Notes: generated by a model not told the origin, from the sequence alone. A DNA stretch of 8,249 bases from an uncultured Bacteroidales bacterium (GCA_937896105.1 CALBKR010000054.1:1-8249); one strand, 5' to 3'. Shown: positions 1-6,267, counted from the first letter of the stretch. Program-made: numbers and translations.

Positions 1-19
1 AAAGTTCAAGGCTTGTGAA

Positions 20-66
20 GGCTTCAAAACCGCAGTTTACTAAGCGTAAATGAGGTTTTTGAAGCC
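20..66. repeat. Long hairpin / inverted repeat downstream of mrp
   Basis: GGCTTCAAAACC (20-31) is the reverse complement of GGTTTTTGAAGCC (54-66) except for one bulged base. Inside it, TTTAC (36-40) pairs with GTAAA (46-50) around a short loop. The result is a 47-base hairpin with few unpaired bases. No T-run follows either arm, so it is not a textbook intrinsic terminator, though it may stabilise a 3' end or act together with the neighbouring inverted repeat. It lies outside any recognisable gene. Confidence 0.6.
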
Positions 67-160
67 AAACGTAACGTAGAAATTTGCTTTTTAGTCACCC
101 TCTTTTATTACATATCACACAAGTGATGTATGAAAAGCGCAATTCTGCGTTACGTTTTTT
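67..160 (+). terminator. Inverted repeat ending in a T-run, possible terminator
   Basis: AAACGTAACGTAGAAATTTGC (67-87, shown in two arms by AAACGTAACG and AGAA) is matched by the inverted copy at 139-157, with one substitution and a small indel. Six T residues (155-160) close the right arm on the plus strand. The 51-base interior holds a smaller hairpin, ATCAC-acaa-GTGAT (114-127). On the plus strand this resembles a terminator for a gene arriving from left of the window, convergent with mrp. On the minus strand the stem begins right at the mrp stop codon and could protect that transcript's 3' end. The stem is long and the loop large for a standard terminator, so a small palindromic repeat element is an alternative. 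Confidence 0.4.
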
Positions 161-1268
161 AGACATTGCTTGTTCCAACAATCTTTGTCTCGGGAAGTTC
201 TGCATTGCGCTTCTCGGTTTTCTCCACCAACGCCGCTGCAACCTGAATAAACGCCTGTCCGTCGGGGCTGCCGGCCTTCATTGCAATGGGCACACCCTCG
301 TCGCCACTCTCGCAGATGCTCTGCACAAGCGGTATCTGACCAATAAGCGGAATGCCATACGCCTCGGCCATACGCTTTCCACCCTCCTTGCCGAAGATAT
401 AATACCGATTCCCAGGCAACTCGGCAGGAGTGAACCACGCCATATTCTCGACCAAGCCAAGGATGGGCACACCCACCTTCTCGTTCACGAACATATTCAC
501 GCCCTTTATGGCAGCCGCCAACGACACCTCCTGCGGAGTTGTGACCACAACAGCACCGGTGAGTGCCAGACACTGCACAATAGTGAGATGAATGTCGCTT
601 GTGCCCGGAGGAAGGTCAATGAGGAAATAGTCGAGCTCGCCCCAGTTGGCGTCGGCAATAAGCTGTTTCAGGGCATTGCTCGCCATACCGCCACGCCATA
701 GTATAGCCTGGTCGGGGTCAACGAAGAAACCTATCGAGAGAATCTTGACTCCATATTTCTCTATCGGCTGTATAAGGTCGCGCCCGTCGATATTCTCGCT
801 GTAGGGGCGCTCGTCCTCTACGCTGAACATCTTTGGTATTGAAGGACCGAATATATCTGCGTCGAGCAGACCCACCTTGTAGCCCAGGCGCGCAAGCGCT
901 ATTGCAAGGTTCGCCGATACGGTTGATTTTCCTACACCACCCTTTCCCGATGATATTGCTATCACATTCTTTACTTGGGGCAGAAACTTACCCACCTCGG
1001 GGCGTGCAGCCTGACGGCTCACCACGCTGATGTTGCCCTCAATCTCAACCTCCTTGCCCACATACATCAGTATCGCAGCTTCGGCCGATTTCACCACCGA
1101 ACGGATAAATGGGTCGGTAGGTTTGTCGAAGATGAGCGAGAAGCTCACCTTGTTGCCGTCAATGCGTATATTGTCGTCGACCATACCGGCCTCGACAAGA
1201 TTCTTTCCGTTTCCCGGGTAACGCACCTTTTCCAGCGCGTCCATTATAAGTTTAGGATATAATGCCAT
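159..1268 (-). CDS. mrp: Mrp/NBP35 (ApbC) family P-loop ATPase
   Basis: A 369-residue cytoplasmic ATPase of the Mrp/ApbC/NBP35 family, whose members are linked to Fe-S cluster assembly or carriage. An N-terminal MIP18/DUF59-like domain (about 1-85) precedes a ParA-type ATPase domain. The deviant Walker A is SGKGGVGKS (107-115), with LLDADIFGPSIP (134-145) and IDLPPGTSDIHLT (217-229) following. The start at 1268 (MALYPKLIMDALEKV) fits the family; an in-frame start at 1310 would add 14 unsupported residues read from an intergenic palindrome. The CxxC that binds the bridging cluster in ApbC/NBP35 is absent: the segment after LVENMAWF (272-279) reads TPAELPGNRYYIFG, and the only cysteines are C233 and C319. 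As I remember it, Bacteroidales orthologues share this. The gene is last in a minus-strand series after trmB and a Dabb gene. The family call is secure; the exact biochemical role is inferred. Confidence 0.93.
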   Translation of the reverse strand: MALYPKLIMDALEKVRYPGNGKNLVEAGMVDDNIRIDGNKVSFSLIFDKPTDPFIRSVVKSAEAAILMYVGKEVEIEGNISVVSRQAARPEVGKFLPQVKNVIAISSGKGGVGKSTVSANLAIALARLGYKVGLLDADIFGPSIPKMFSVEDERPYSENIDGRDLIQPIEKYGVKILSIGFFVDPDQAILWRGGMASNALKQLIADANWGELDYFLIDLPPGTSDIHLTIVQCLALTGAVVVTTPQEVSLAAAIKGVNMFVNEKVGVPILGLVENMAWFTPAELPGNRYYIFGKEGGKRMAEAYGIPLIGQIPLVQSICESGDEGVPIAMKAGSPDGQAFIQVAAALVEKTEKRNAELPETKIVGTSNV

Positions 1269-1284
1269 ATATTTTAAAATTTGA

Positions 1285-1396
1285 CTTCGTCGAAGGTTCA
1301 GCTTTGACAACGCCGTCTAATCGCAACCCAAGCGGTATAACCTGCGGCTATACTACGCTTGACAAGATGCTGACGGCATTATCGAAACTTCAAGCT
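1285..1396. repeat. Imperfect palindromic element between Dabb gene and mrp
   Basis: The 141-bp gap before mrp (1269-1409) holds an extended imperfect inverted repeat. CAAGCG (1329-1334) pairs with CGCTTG (1356-1361). GTATAACC (1335-1342) pairs with GGCTATAC (1346-1353) with one mismatch around a 3-base loop. After an internal loop, GCCGTC (1312-1317) pairs with GACGGC (1372-1377). A separate small palindrome, CTTCG-T-CGAAG, sits at 1285-1295. CGAAGGTTCAGCT (1291-1303) also recurs as a near-direct copy at 1383-1396. No gene, terminator T-run or clear promoter is visible here. It could be an RNA processing site, an mrp leader structure or a dispersed palindromic repeat. Confidence 0.55.
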
Positions 1397-1409
1397 ACGC
1401 TTTCAGCTT

Positions 1410-1712
1410 TCAGATTATATAGTCGGCCTCGGCACGACCCTCTGTTATACCTTTGAAATAAGCAGCCACCTCTACGTGCGCAGGGTGAACCTTGTAGCGT
1501 TCCATCGCCTCGGCACTCTCGAATGCCGACACAAGCACCGCATCGTACGCAGTACCCGCCACACACACATTGACACCCACCTCGAGCGAGAGGATTTCGG
1601 GCACAACACCCACAAGAGCCTCAAGATGCTCCTTTACCCACAGCGCGTGCTGCTGCTTCGTCTTTCCGTTTGCGCCATCGATGAAGCGCCACATAACAAT
1701 ATGCTTGAACAT
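1410..1712 (-). CDS. Dabb-domain (stress-responsive A/B barrel) protein
   Basis: A 100-residue protein matching the Dabb domain (dimeric alpha-beta barrel, Pfam PF07876) over its full length. Typical features are the opening strand MFKHIVMWRF (1-10), a helix with WVKEHLEAL near 25-33, the strand AVLVSAFES near 58-66 and the HPAHVEVAAYFKGI segment near 76-89. Such proteins form dimers with a ferredoxin-like fold. Most bacterial members have no assigned reaction; a few plant and actinobacterial relatives are cyclases, which gives no basis for a function here. It starts 24 bp after the trmB stop and is probably cotranscribed with ilvE-trmB. There is no signal peptide or membrane segment, so it should be cytoplasmic. 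The family assignment is by eye and fairly confident. Confidence 0.85.
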   Translation of the reverse strand: MFKHIVMWRFIDGANGKTKQQHALWVKEHLEALVGVVPEILSLEVGVNVCVAGTAYDAVLVSAFESAEAMERYKVHPAHVEVAAYFKGITEGRAEADYII

Positions 1713-1736
1713 AAAATAAACTATAATCTAACAAAG

Positions 1737-2495
1737 TTATTTACTTGTTTCCAGACAACTGCGTTTGCTGCGACCGTAGCTGCGGTACTCATCGAGTTCA
1801 ATCTCCACATCGGGTTCAATGTACTGTTCCTTCGCCGGCAGGTTGAAAGCTATATATTTGATGGTTATCCCGCGCGACATCCACTGCGACTCGTAATAGG
1901 TACGTATCTGCAGCACATCGCTCACCTCCTCCCGGCCGTGTACATCCTCGATGCACTCCACCACCGGCAAAGCGTTCACCTCAGTGATATACTTTGTATA
2001 GGTGAACATAAAATTGCTGTCGGTCTTCAGATGCACCACCGCATCCTGCGCCAGAATATTCCTGTAGCGTGCCAGGAAGAGCGATGAAGTGAGACGCTTT
2101 GTCTGCTTCTCCATCTGCGGGTCGGGAAAAGTGAGCCATATCCCGCTCACCTCGCCGGCGGCAAAAAGGCGGTCAATAATCTCAATGTTCGTGCGCAGGA
2201 AGCCCACATTCGACAGCCCCGACTCAAGAGCGTCGGTTGCACCAGTCCACATACGCGCACCCTTGATATCCACACCAATGAAATTTGTGTCGGGGAAGCG
2301 GCGTGCAAGCGCCACGGTATATTCGCCCCTGCCGCAGCCGAGCTCCAGCACAATGGGATTATCGTTCTTGAAAAAGTCGCGCGCCCAGTTGCCCTTGAGT
2401 GGGAATTCCACATCATCAATCATCGAATAGGGATGCTCGACGACATTCGGGTAGGCTGCCATATCGGCAAATTTCTTCAGTTTTCCTTTTCCCAT
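1737..2495 (-). CDS. trmB: tRNA (guanine-N7-)-methyltransferase
   Basis: A 252-residue class I SAM-dependent methyltransferase that makes m7G46 in the variable loop of tRNAs. Motif I is [11 protein letters not shown] (50-60). [12 protein letters not shown] (75-86) holds the acidic residue after strand 2. [15 protein letters not shown] (121-135) is the TrmB signature, with the conserved PDP and Lys/Arg stretch, and HLKTDSNF (155-162) contributes the late conserved Asp. The C-terminus, rich in Arg and Lys around [10 protein letters not shown], matches the family's RNA-binding end. The start at 2495 ([12 protein letters not shown]) agrees with the Bacteroidales N-terminus. An ATG at 2510 overlaps the ilvE stop as ATGA and would add five residues, so translational coupling to ilvE is possible with either start. 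Confidence 0.95.
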   Translation of the reverse strand: MGKGKLKKFADMAAYPNVVEHPYSMIDDVEFPLKGNWARDFFKNDNPIVLELGCGRGEYTVALARRFPDTNFIGVDIKGARMWTGATDALESGLSNVGFLRTNIEIIDRLFAAGEVSGIWLTFPDPQMEKQTKRLTSSLFLARYRNILAQDAVVHLKTDSNFMFTYTKYITEVNALPVVECIEDVHGREEVSDVLQIRTYYESQWMSRGITIKYIAFNLPAKEQYIEPDVEIELDEYRSYGRSKRSCLETSK

Positions 2496-2506
2496 AGCGG
2501 TTATTC

Positions 2507-3526
2507 TCATTCAATTACTGTAACCCAACCGTAAGGGTCGGCCACATCGCCATATTGTATCGCACGCAAGTGGTTGTAAAGCTTTGTCAGCACAGGCCCC
2601 GGCTTGCCGTCCTTTGCTATCACATAGGAGACGCCCTTCTCCACATCGTCAACACGCCCGATAGGAGAAATCACCGCAGCAGTGCCGCAGGCGCCTGCCT
2701 CATCGAATGTGAGCAGTTCCTCCTCGAGCACAGGCCTCTGTTCAACAGCCATACCCATATCCGCAGCAATACGCATCAGGCTGTTGTTCGTTATCGACGG
2801 CAGAATCGACGACGACAACGGTGTAATATAACGGTTCTCCTTTATACCGATGAAATTGGCTGCACCGCACTCATCGATATACTTTTTCTCCTTAGCATCA
2901 AGATATATCTCGCAGGCATATCCCTGCTCGTGCGCCGCATAGCTCGCCCTCATTCCCGAGGCGTAGTTGCCACCCACCTTGTAACGGCCGGTTCCAAGGG
3001 GTGCCGCGCGGTCAATATCACGGAATATCACGCAGTTGTTTACCGCAAAGCCGGCCTTGTAGTAAGGGCCTACAGGAGTAACGAAAATAACGAACAGATA
3101 CTCCTTCGACGGATTCACTCCCACTTGAGCCGATGTACCGATGAGCAACGGGCGTATGTAGAGCGAAGCACCGCTCTCATACGGCGGCACGAAACGCTCG
3201 TTCATAGCCACCACCTTGGTAACCATTTCGCGGAACAGTTCTGTGCTCACTCTTGGCATCATAATACCGTCGCAGCTGCTCTGCAGACGCTCGGCGTTCG
3301 CCTCGAGACGGAAGACACGCACCTTTCCATCCTTTCCGCGGAAGGCCTTCAAGCCCTCGAAGGCATCCTGCCCATAATGCAGGCAAGTAGCCGCCATATG
3401 TATGTTTATATTCTCGTCCGTACAAACCTCGACTGCACCCCAAGCACCATCCTTGTAGTGACAGCGCACATTGCAGTCGGTCTTTCTGTAGCCGAATCCC
3501 AAGTTCGACCAATCAATAGCTTCCAT
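2507..3526 (-). CDS. ilvE: Branched-chain amino acid aminotransferase
   Basis: A 339-residue PLP fold-type IV transaminase that interconverts Leu, Ile and Val with their 2-oxo acids using glutamate/2-oxoglutarate; it is cytoplasmic. Its length and sequence fit the longer BCAT branch (also found in eukaryotes) rather than the roughly 310-residue E. coli IlvE type. Visible motifs are the substrate-domain stretch [16 protein letters not shown] (49-64) and [10 protein letters not shown] (121-130). [12 protein letters not shown] (178-189) carries the PLP Schiff-base lysine K183. [10 protein letters not shown] (216-225) has the cofactor-ring glutamate E219, and [10 protein letters not shown] (281-290) forms the phosphate-binding end. 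The start has a promoter-like sequence close upstream and no strong Shine-Dalgarno. Its stop overlaps a possible trmB ATG (ATGA). No other ilv or leu gene is adjacent, so it may serve synthesis, degradation or branched-chain fatty acid supply. Confidence 0.95.
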   Translation of the reverse strand: MEAIDWSNLGFGYRKTDCNVRCHYKDGAWGAVEVCTDENINIHMAATCLHYGQDAFEGLKAFRGKDGKVRVFRLEANAERLQSSCDGIMMPRVSTELFREMVTKVVAMNERFVPPYESGASLYIRPLLIGTSAQVGVNPSKEYLFVIFVTPVGPYYKAGFAVNNCVIFRDIDRAAPLGTGRYKVGGNYASGMRASYAAHEQGYACEIYLDAKEKKYIDECGAANFIGIKENRYITPLSSSILPSITNNSLMRIAADMGMAVEQRPVLEEELLTFDEAGACGTAAVISPIGRVDDVEKGVSYVIAKDGKPGPVLTKLYNHLRAIQYGDVADPYGWVTVIE

Positions 3527-3546
3527 ATATTATATCTTTTATTGTG

Positions 3547-3578
3547 CGAAGATACACATTTTACCGCATAAGAAAAAA
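3547..3578 (-). promoter_or_regulatory. Candidate sigma-ABfr-type promoter for ilvE
   Basis: On the minus strand TATCTTCG (3554-3547) resembles the Bacteroidota -7 element TAnnTTTG with one mismatch. A T-rich TTTTTTC (3578-3572) lies 17 bases upstream, in the place of the -33 TTTG. Transcription would begin about 20 bases before the ilvE ATG at 3526. It lies between the heptamer tract and ilvE, suggesting ilvE-trmB-Dabb starts its own transcript. The match is by eye only. Confidence 0.45.
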
Positions 3579-3596
3579 TTTATCGCCCCAGAGCCT

Positions 3597-3708
3597 TTTA
3601 TCTATTCTCTTTTATCTATTCTCTTTTCTCTGTTGTCTGTACTCTGTTCTCTGTTATCTGTACTCTGTTCTCTGTTATCTGTTATCTGTTCTCTTTTCTC
3701 TGTTCTCT
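3597..3708. repeat. Heptanucleotide tandem repeat, 16 units
   Basis: Sixteen consecutive 7-bp units with no indels fill 112 bp. The plus-strand consensus is GTTCTCT (minus strand AGAGAAC). Variants are confined to unit positions 1, 3 and 4 (for example TTTATCT, ATTCTCT, GTACTCT, GTTATCT, GTTGTCT); the other four positions never vary. Higher-order structure is visible: GTACTCT-GTTCTCT-GTTATCT at 3639-3659 is exactly repeated at 3660-3680, and TTTATCT-ATTCTCT at 3597-3610 is repeated at 3611-3624. Six C residues (3709-3714) border it on the phosphodiesterase side. The array covers the last 11 codons or so of the phosphodiesterase gene, including its stop, and ends about 20 bp from the ilvE promoter candidate. 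Tandem duplication by slippage is the simplest origin. Confidence 0.95.
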
Positions 3709-4196
3709 CCCCCCAGTTCAATCACCTCGAGATCCTTTATCATCTTACCGTCGATAGTCAGTTTAACAAGCGTGCGCACCTGCTGCCACCCCTGCCGCCC
3801 TGCGGCACCGGGATTAACGTGCAGACAGTCAATGACATCGTCGTGCATCACCTTGAGGATGTGCGAGTGCCCGGCAACAAAGAGGTCGGGCTTTCTCTCA
3901 TATATCTCCCTGCGCACATCAGGCGCATACTTGCCGGGATAACCGCCAATGTGAGTCATCAGCACATTGCACTCCTCGACCCTGAACCACAGCACATCAT
4001 CAAAGCGCAGGCTCAGCTCACGCCCGTCGACATTGCCACACACGGCGCGCACAGGACAGTGCTCCTCAAGACGGTCGATTATGAGAGGACTGCCTATGTC
4101 ACCGGCGTGCCATATCTCATCACAATCGGCAAAATGCAGCAGATACCTGTCATCCCACCATCCGTGTGTATCGGAGAGTATTCCTATGCGTTTCAT
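3675..4196 (-). CDS. YfcE/MJ0936-family metallophosphoesterase
   Basis: A 173-residue calcineurin-like phosphoesterase of the YfcE/MJ0936 type, a two-metal enzyme that hydrolyses phosphodiesters; the natural substrate is unknown. Metal-binding motifs are in family order: SDTHG with D9 and H11 (8-12), HAGDIGS with D33 (30-36), CGNVDG with N55 (53-58), THIGGYPGK with H82 (81-89) and AGHSHILK with H110 and H112 (108-115), then NPGAAG (128-133). The start at 4196 gives MKRIGILSDTHG, the normal N-terminus; the open frame to 4301 only overlaps the upstream kinase. Its ATG overlaps the kinase stop (ATGA), which suggests translational coupling. The family fold should end near LEVIELGG (156-163). The last residues, ENREKRTDNR, and the TAA are encoded by the heptamer repeat tract, so this tail is probably acquired and variable. 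It is cytoplasmic, with no signal peptide. Confidence 0.92.
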   Translation of the reverse strand: MKRIGILSDTHGWWDDRYLLHFADCDEIWHAGDIGSPLIIDRLEEHCPVRAVCGNVDGRELSLRFDDVLWFRVEECNVLMTHIGGYPGKYAPDVRREIYERKPDLFVAGHSHILKVMHDDVIDCLHVNPGAAGRQGWQQVRTLVKLTIDGKMIKDLEVIELGGENREKRTDNR

Positions 4197-4801
4197 AGCC
4201 CGAAGTGCGCTATTATGAACTGCTTGAGGAAGGCCACCGTACCATCTATGCCTAAACGCGAAGAGTTCACACAAACATCGTAGCACCCTGCCTCGCCCCA
4301 ACGTGTAGTGGCGTAGTAATCGTGATAGGAGCGGCGTTTCTTGTCGCCCTTCTCGATGAAGGTGGTTGCCGCATCGGCGTCAAATCCTTTGGCTTTAACG
4401 ACACGTGCTATGCGGTCGGCCTTGTCGCCAGTGATGAATATGCTGAGCATTGCAGGATGGTCGCGCAGCACATACTCCGCACAACGCCCCACTATCACAC
4501 AGCTCTCGTCCTGCGCAATGTTGCGTATGGCTTCACTCTGTAGTTCGAACAGTTTGTTACTATCAAGACAGCTGTCACCCGGCATATACTCCGACATAGA
4601 GCCGTGTATCCCGAAGAAGGAGCCAGAGTCGCGCTCGTCGGCCATCTCAAAGACCTCGGCATCAATGCCGCTCTCGCGTGCAGCAGCCTGCAGCAGTGTC
4701 TTGTCATACACCTTGATGCCAAGTTCCCCGGCAAGCCTCTCTGCGATCTCCTTGCCACCGCTACCTAACTGGCGGCCAATGGTTATTACATATCTCTTCA
4801 T
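4193..4801 (-). CDS. Cytidylate kinase-like family protein
   Basis: A 202-residue P-loop kinase resembling the cytidylate-kinase-like family (Cytidylate_kin2, PF13189). The N-terminus MKRYVITIGRQLGSGGKEIA (1-20) carries the glycine-rich phosphate-binding loop. CVIVGRCAEYVL (101-112) and LSIFITGD (119-126) match the core strands, and a basic lid-like stretch, KKRRSYHDYYATTRWG (154-169), follows. This family differs from the true CMP kinase Cmk, and its substrate is not established, so I give no gene symbol. It starts one base after the MATE stop (4803) and ends in an ATGA overlap with the phosphodiesterase start, which puts it in the middle of a tightly coupled three-gene run. Many relatives are annotated cytidylate kinase purely by similarity; that name should be treated as a family label. 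Confidence 0.88.
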   Translation of the reverse strand: MKRYVITIGRQLGSGGKEIAERLAGELGIKVYDKTLLQAAARESGIDAEVFEMADERDSGSFFGIHGSMSEYMPGDSCLDSNKLFELQSEAIRNIAQDESCVIVGRCAEYVLRDHPAMLSIFITGDKADRIARVVKAKGFDADAATTFIEKGDKKRRSYHDYYATTRWGEAGCYDVCVNSSRLGIDGTVAFLKQFIIAHFGL

Positions 4802-4802
4802 A

Positions 4803-6182
4803 TCACAGCATATTTTTTTCGCGTTTCCACTCCCTGAACTGCAGCCACAGCATCACCACGGTGAGCATTGCTGCAACGATATCCGATATCGGCATACTGT
4901 ACCACACACCCCTCTCGCCGAAGAAATGCGGCAGAATCAGCAGCAGCGGTATCAGCATCAGCACCTGTCGCGTCAGCGACAGGAATATCGACTTGTTGAC
5001 CATACCTATGCTCTGGAAGAAATTCGTGGTCACAAGCTGGAAACCGATGAACGGCATAAATGTCGACATCACCCTCATTGCCCACGACGACTTCTCGATG
5101 AGCAGAGGGTCGGTGGTGAAGATGCGCGCCACAAGATGCGGCACCAGTTCGCACACCAGAAAACCGAGAGTGGTAACAAGCGTAGCCCACATTATTGTGA
5201 GCGTAAGTGCCCTCTTCACTCTATCGGGACGCTTGGCTCCATAGTTATAGCCCACAATAGGCTGCATACCCTGTGTAAGACCAAGCACCACCATCACAAA
5301 GATGAACTGCATACGGTTCGAAATGCCATAGGCAGCTATCGACAGGTCACCATTGTCGCTGTTGCCACGTAGCCCCTTATTTATTATGATTACCACCATA
5401 CAGGCTGCGGCGTTGATGAGAAACGGTGACATACCGATGCTCAATATACCCTTTACGATACTGCGTTTCAGTTTGTAGATACCACGTTGCAGATGCAGCA
5501 GTTCATTGGGATTGCTCAGCAGTTTCACCTGCCACGAGAGCGTGGTGCACTGCGCCAATATTGTTGCAAGTGCCGCGCCACGTATACCCCAGCCAAGAAC
5601 AAAGATGAATATCGGTGCAAGCACCACGTTCATCGCCACCGTTATCATTGTAGCATACATCGCCTGCTTGGGATGCCCCGAAGAGCGCAGCGCCGCATTT
5701 ATGCCGAAATAGAGATGCGTGACCACATTACCAAGCAAAATCACCTCCATAAAGTCACGGGCAAAAGGCAATGTATTCTCGCTGGCACCGAAGAACACCA
5801 ATATATCATCGAGGAATATGAACGACACCGTCGCGAATACAAGACCAACAATGATGTTCAGCGTCACAAGGTTGCCGAGGATATTCTTTGCCGAGTCGTA
5901 GTCACGTTGCCCCAGCCTCACCGACAGTTGCGTGGCACCGCCCACACCTACCATCGCTCCGAAGGCCGCCGACAGGTTCATAAAGGGAAATGTCGTGGCA
6001 AGACCCGATATAGCCTCGTGTCCCACATTCGGTATGTGACCGATGAAAGCACTGTCAATCATATTGTAGAGCGACGCCGCTATCTGTGCGATAATCGCCG
6101 GGATGGCATATTGCATCAGCAGCTTGCCCACCTTCTCCGTTCCAAGTTCGGTAGGAACCTTTTTTGTAGAAATATTGCTCAT
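4803..6182 (-). CDS. MATE family efflux transporter
   Basis: A 459-residue inner-membrane transporter of the MATE family (MatE domain twice, MepA/NorM-like), which exports cationic drugs or metabolites in exchange for Na+ or H+. About 12 hydrophobic segments are visible. The first carries the conserved acidic residue in LYNMIDSAFIGH (D43). GGATQLSVRLGQRDYDSAKN (81-100) is the typical loop after helix 2. NAALRSSGHPKQAM (162-175) and GLTQGMQPIVGYNYGAK (301-317) are typical of the first and second halves. The length is normal for the family. A short basic cytoplasmic N-terminus precedes helix 1 and there is no cleavable signal peptide. It is the first gene of the minus-strand run and has promoter-like sequence upstream. 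No regulator gene lies beside it, so the substrate cannot be inferred. Confidence 0.95.
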   Translation of the reverse strand: MSNISTKKVPTELGTEKVGKLLMQYAIPAIIAQIAASLYNMIDSAFIGHIPNVGHEAISGLATTFPFMNLSAAFGAMVGVGGATQLSVRLGQRDYDSAKNILGNLVTLNIIVGLVFATVSFIFLDDILVFFGASENTLPFARDFMEVILLGNVVTHLYFGINAALRSSGHPKQAMYATMITVAMNVVLAPIFIFVLGWGIRGAALATILAQCTTLSWQVKLLSNPNELLHLQRGIYKLKRSIVKGILSIGMSPFLINAAACMVVIIINKGLRGNSDNGDLSIAAYGISNRMQFIFVMVVLGLTQGMQPIVGYNYGAKRPDRVKRALTLTIMWATLVTTLGFLVCELVPHLVARIFTTDPLLIEKSSWAMRVMSTFMPFIGFQLVTTNFFQSIGMVNKSIFLSLTRQVLMLIPLLLILPHFFGERGVWYSMPISDIVAAMLTVVMLWLQFREWKREKNML

Positions 6183-6201
6183 AAAAAATCATAAATAATG
6201 C

Positions 6202-6230
6202 GTTGCTGCAACAAAAAAGATATACCTTTG
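6202..6230 (+). promoter_or_regulatory. Candidate plus-strand promoter in divergent region
   Basis: TACCTTTG (6223-6230) matches the Bacteroidota -7 element TAnnTTTG exactly. A partial -33 match, GTTG (6202-6205), lies 17 bases upstream, slightly closer than the usual 19-21. It would drive mnmA-xseA with a leader of about 150 bases. A competing candidate closer to mnmA is listed separately, so which is used is open. Confidence 0.35.
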
Positions 6231-6243
6231 CGATAACGGCAAA
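6215..6243 (-). promoter_or_regulatory. Candidate promoter for the MATE-kinase-phosphodiesterase run
   Basis: On the minus strand TTTG (6243-6240) is followed after 17 bases by TATCTTTT (6222-6215), close to TTTG / TAnnTTTG. Initiation near 6208 would leave a leader of roughly 25-30 bases before the MATE ATG at 6182. Its -7 element abuts the plus-strand candidate -7 at 6223-6230. A second possible minus-strand -7, TAATTTTG (6330-6323), has no good -33 and would give a much longer leader. Confidence 0.4.
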
Positions 6244-6267
6244 GGACGGCAGGGGGCGGCAAGCCGC
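6236..6267. repeat. Three 10-bp GGCA-type direct repeats with a GC-rich hairpin
   Basis: ACGGCAAAGG (6236-6245), ACGGCAGGGG (6246-6255) and GCGGCAAGCC (6256-6265) are consecutive 10-bp units sharing the core CGGCA. The last unit forms GCGGC-AA-GCCGC (6256-6267), a perfect 5-bp stem with a 2-base loop. The block lies directly downstream of the plus-strand candidate promoter and covers the -33 region of the minus-strand candidate. Its roughly one-helical-turn spacing would suit protein binding, but it could be chance in a GC-rich patch. Confidence 0.45.

Noticed and set aside
84..701. Plus-strand open frames overlapping the end of mrp
   Set aside because: They run through the inverted repeats and antisense to the Mrp ATPase domain; no family resemblance is visible.
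1269..1310. N-terminal extension of Mrp to 1310
   Set aside because: The added residues come from the intergenic palindromic block, and ATG at 1268 gives the usual MIP18-domain start.
2555..3571. Plus-strand open frame of 338 codons opposite ilvE
   Set aside because: It lies antisense to a fully conserved aminotransferase, its translation shows no recognisable domain and is rich in His/Arg as expected of a shadow frame.
3597..3708. CRISPR array
   Set aside because: The units are 7 bp and directly abutting with no spacers, so this is a simple tandem repeat.
4197..4301. N-terminal extension of the phosphodiesterase to 4301
   Set aside because: It would precede the family's normal start MKRIGILSDTHG and lies entirely within the upstream kinase gene.
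4341..5372. Plus-strand open frame of 343 codons opposite the kinase and MATE genes
   Set aside because: It spans two well-supported genes on the other strand and has low-complexity His/Gln/Arg-rich composition without motifs.
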